From JBBQKF01 sp038326615 (GTDB lineage: Bacteria > Bacillota > Clostridia > Saccharofermentanales > UBA5734): DNA of 62,725 nt. The first letter of the stretch is position 1, and each line of letters starts with the position of its first letter. The DNA lies in NCBI GenBank assembly GCA_038326615.1, contig JBBQKF010000007.1, forward strand, positions 1 to 62,725, given 5' to 3'. Positions 61,290-62,725 of this stretch are shown here, piece after piece. The notes under the pieces were generated by a model. That model was not told where the DNA came from, did no database searches, and worked only from the letters and a program-made list of their open reading frames with translations. The translations under genes and the position numbers were made by a program.

Positions 61290-62354
61290 TTACCTCCCCA
61301 CAACTTCTCTGATTTTATTCAAGACTTCCGCTTGTGACGGAATCATTCCACCGGTTCTTCCATAAAAATGAACAGGTTTTCTTCCATTAACTGCAAGCCT
61401 TACGTCTTCAACCATTTGACCAGCATTAAGTTCAAGATCAAAAAACGACTTTACACTTTCGCGATCAGCTGCAGCACTTATTGCTTCAACTGGGAATGGC
61501 CAAAGTGTAATCGGACGAATCAATCCAACCTTAATGCCAAAAGTTGTTGCTTCCTTAATAACATTTTTTGCAATTCTTGCACATGTTCCAAATGCAGTTA
61601 TGATAATTTCGGCATCTTCACAATTAAAAACTTCAACACGAACTTCCTGACGCTCAATTAAACGATACTTTGCCTGAAGTCTGTTGTTAAGCTCTTCAAG
61701 AATTTCAGGTTCTATATAGATTGAAGTTACAAAATGATGGTCTTTATTGCCTTTGCGGCCAACGGTAGCCCATTTCTTTTCGTGCTTTTCAATTACTTCT
61801 TCTTCTTTAAATGTGACTGGTTCCATCATTTGCCCTGTTGTTCCATCACCAAGAATCATTGTTAAAACATTGTATCTGTCAGCAATATTGAAAGCTTCAA
61901 CAGTAAGCTCATATAATTCCTGAACACTTGCAGGCGCAAGTACAACATTTTTATAATCACCATGCCCTCCACCTTTAACACACTGAAAGTAATCACCCTG
62001 AGCAGGCAAAATACCACCAAGGCCAGGTCCGCATCTCATAATATTAACAACAACACATGGAATTTCAGCGCCAGCAATATATGAAAACCCCTCTTGCTTA
62101 AGGCTTATTCCAGGACTTGATGAAGACGTCATAACGCGAGCTCCTGCACTTGCAGCACCATAGACCATGTTAATTGCTGAAACTTCACTTTCGGCCTGTA
62201 CAAAAACACCATCAACCTCAACCATTCGTTTAGCCAAATAATGGGCAATTTCAGTTTGAGGAGTTATAGGATATCCGAAATAATACTTACACCCTGCTCT
62301 TACAGCAGCTTCAGCAATCGCTTCGTTTCCTTTCATAAGAACTCTCTTATTCAT
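61290..62354 (-). CDS. 2-oxoacid:ferredoxin oxidoreductase, alpha subunit (VorB/KorA-like)
   Basis: 354 residues from the ATG at 62354; the TTG at 62366 lies directly on the ribosome site (AAAGGG) and is unlikely. Pyr domain: LMKGNEAIAEAAVRAGCKYY, FGYPITPQTEIAHYLAK, SSSPGISLKQEGFSY, and domain II RPITLWPFPVEAI. It resembles 3-methyl-2-oxobutanoate dehydrogenase VorB. In many Clostridia a small ferredoxin subunit gene precedes it; here upstream is a tandem array and then the window ends, so a delta subunit may be missing or lie outside. Confidence 0.92.
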   Translation of the reverse strand: MNKRVLMKGNEAIAEAAVRAGCKYYFGYPITPQTEIAHYLAKRMVEVDGVFVQAESEVSAINMVYGAASAGARVMTSSSSPGISLKQEGFSYIAGAEIPCVVVNIMRCGPGLGGILPAQGDYFQCVKGGGHGDYKNVVLAPASVQELYELTVEAFNIADRYNVLTMILGDGTTGQMMEPVTFKEEEVIEKHEKKWATVGRKGNKDHHFVTSIYIEPEILEELNNRLQAKYRLIERQEVRVEVFNCEDAEIIITAFGTCARIAKNVIKEATTFGIKVGLIRPITLWPFPVEAISAAADRESVKSFFDLELNAGQMVEDVRLAVNGRKPVHFYGRTGGMIPSQAEVLNKIREVVGR

Positions 62355-62394
62355 TTTATATACCAACCCTTTCTATTACACAATTTATCATTTT

Positions 62395-62725
62395 CGAATT
62401 GTCTTAACTATTTCAATTATCTTCATAATGATAATTGTCTTCGCCATCTTAATTTTTTACTTCTTATTTGTCTTCATTATCTTAGTTGTCTTTATAATAT
62501 TAATTGTCTTTACTGTCTTTACTGTCTTAATTGTCTTAATTGTCTTAATTGACTTTACTGTCCTAATTGCCTTTACTGTCTTAATTGTCTTAATTGTCCT
62601 AATTGTCCTAATCGCCTTTACTGTCCTAATTGCCTTTACTGTATTAATTGTCTTAATTGTCTTAATTGTCTTAATTGTCTTAATTGTCTTAATTGTCTTA
62701 ATTGTCTTAATTGTCTTAATTGTCT
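62395..62725. repeat. 9-bp tandem array running off the window
   Basis: Units of TTGTCTTAA with variants (CTGTCTTTA, TTGCCTTTA) fill the region; the last 80 bp are almost perfect copies. The array lies just upstream of the oxidoreductase operon and continues past the end of the window. Confidence 0.92.

Overview
The window is AT-rich, low-GC Gram-positive (Clostridia-like) DNA. Strong Shine-Dalgarno sites of the AGGAGG type, sigma-A promoters, a flavodiiron protein, a ferredoxin-type 2-oxoacid oxidoreductase, an ADP-forming acyl-CoA synthetase and an arabinose/galactose gene set fit a motile, fermenting anaerobe. No rRNA operon, tRNA or cas gene was recognised.

Layout. 1-3.2 kb: the 3' end of a serine integrase, then an XRE regulator / ImmA-IrrE peptidase / PIN-domain module in which the PIN gene carries an in-frame TGA. 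3.2-10.7 kb: a zone of decay with remnants of an HD-GYP protein, a REP-type Y1 transposase, a YeiH-like exporter, a sensor kinase and a second ABC-F copy, among intact genes (DUF1801 plus zinc ribbon, DUF4143 ATPase, DUF302, ABC-F). 10.7-13.2 kb: a higher-GC flbD-motA-motB block. 13.2-17.7 kb: an APC permease and transketolase embedded in GGGGACGG-core palindromic repeats, then a promoter-to-terminator noncoding RNA candidate. 17.9-19.4 kb: an HPRT homologue with altered active-site loops beside a cytidylate-kinase-like protein fused to a PD-(D/E)XK-like domain. 20-29 kb: flavodiiron protein with a long structured leader, membrane protein, hydrolase, acyl-CoA synthetase, polar amino-acid ABC transporter. 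29-36 kb: octamer array, a MITE with 19-bp inverted repeats and 6-bp target duplication, a zinc-ribbon membrane protein with a long nonapeptide DG-repeat tail, a diguanylate cyclase, and a cobalamin-binding protein with the Wx9EH signature of CarH photoreceptors. 36.4-41.1 kb: arsenic/sulfur cluster (arsR with an operator overlapping its promoter, CoA-disulfide reductase with rhodanese, acr3, ferredoxin, rhodanese). 41-51 kb: housekeeping (tsaD, smpB, tadA) and sugar genes (araR, araB, araD, galK). 51.7-53.6 kb: a crtQ/crtO-like pair. 53.8-58.3 kb: a metallopeptidase and remnants (HipA-like, DUF234, RelE) around one intact Phd/RelE pair. 58.5-62.4 kb: Fic protein and vor/kor oxidoreductase genes, then a 9-bp tandem array to the window end.

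The strongest candidates for something new are the HPRT/kinase-nuclease pair (17.9-19.4 kb), the cobalamin-sensor/diguanylate-cyclase pair (33.6-35.9 kb), the DG-repeat protein with its small helical partner (29.8-32.7 kb), the noncoding RNA at 17.3-17.7 kb, and the palindromic repeats that have become the coding C-termini of two genes.
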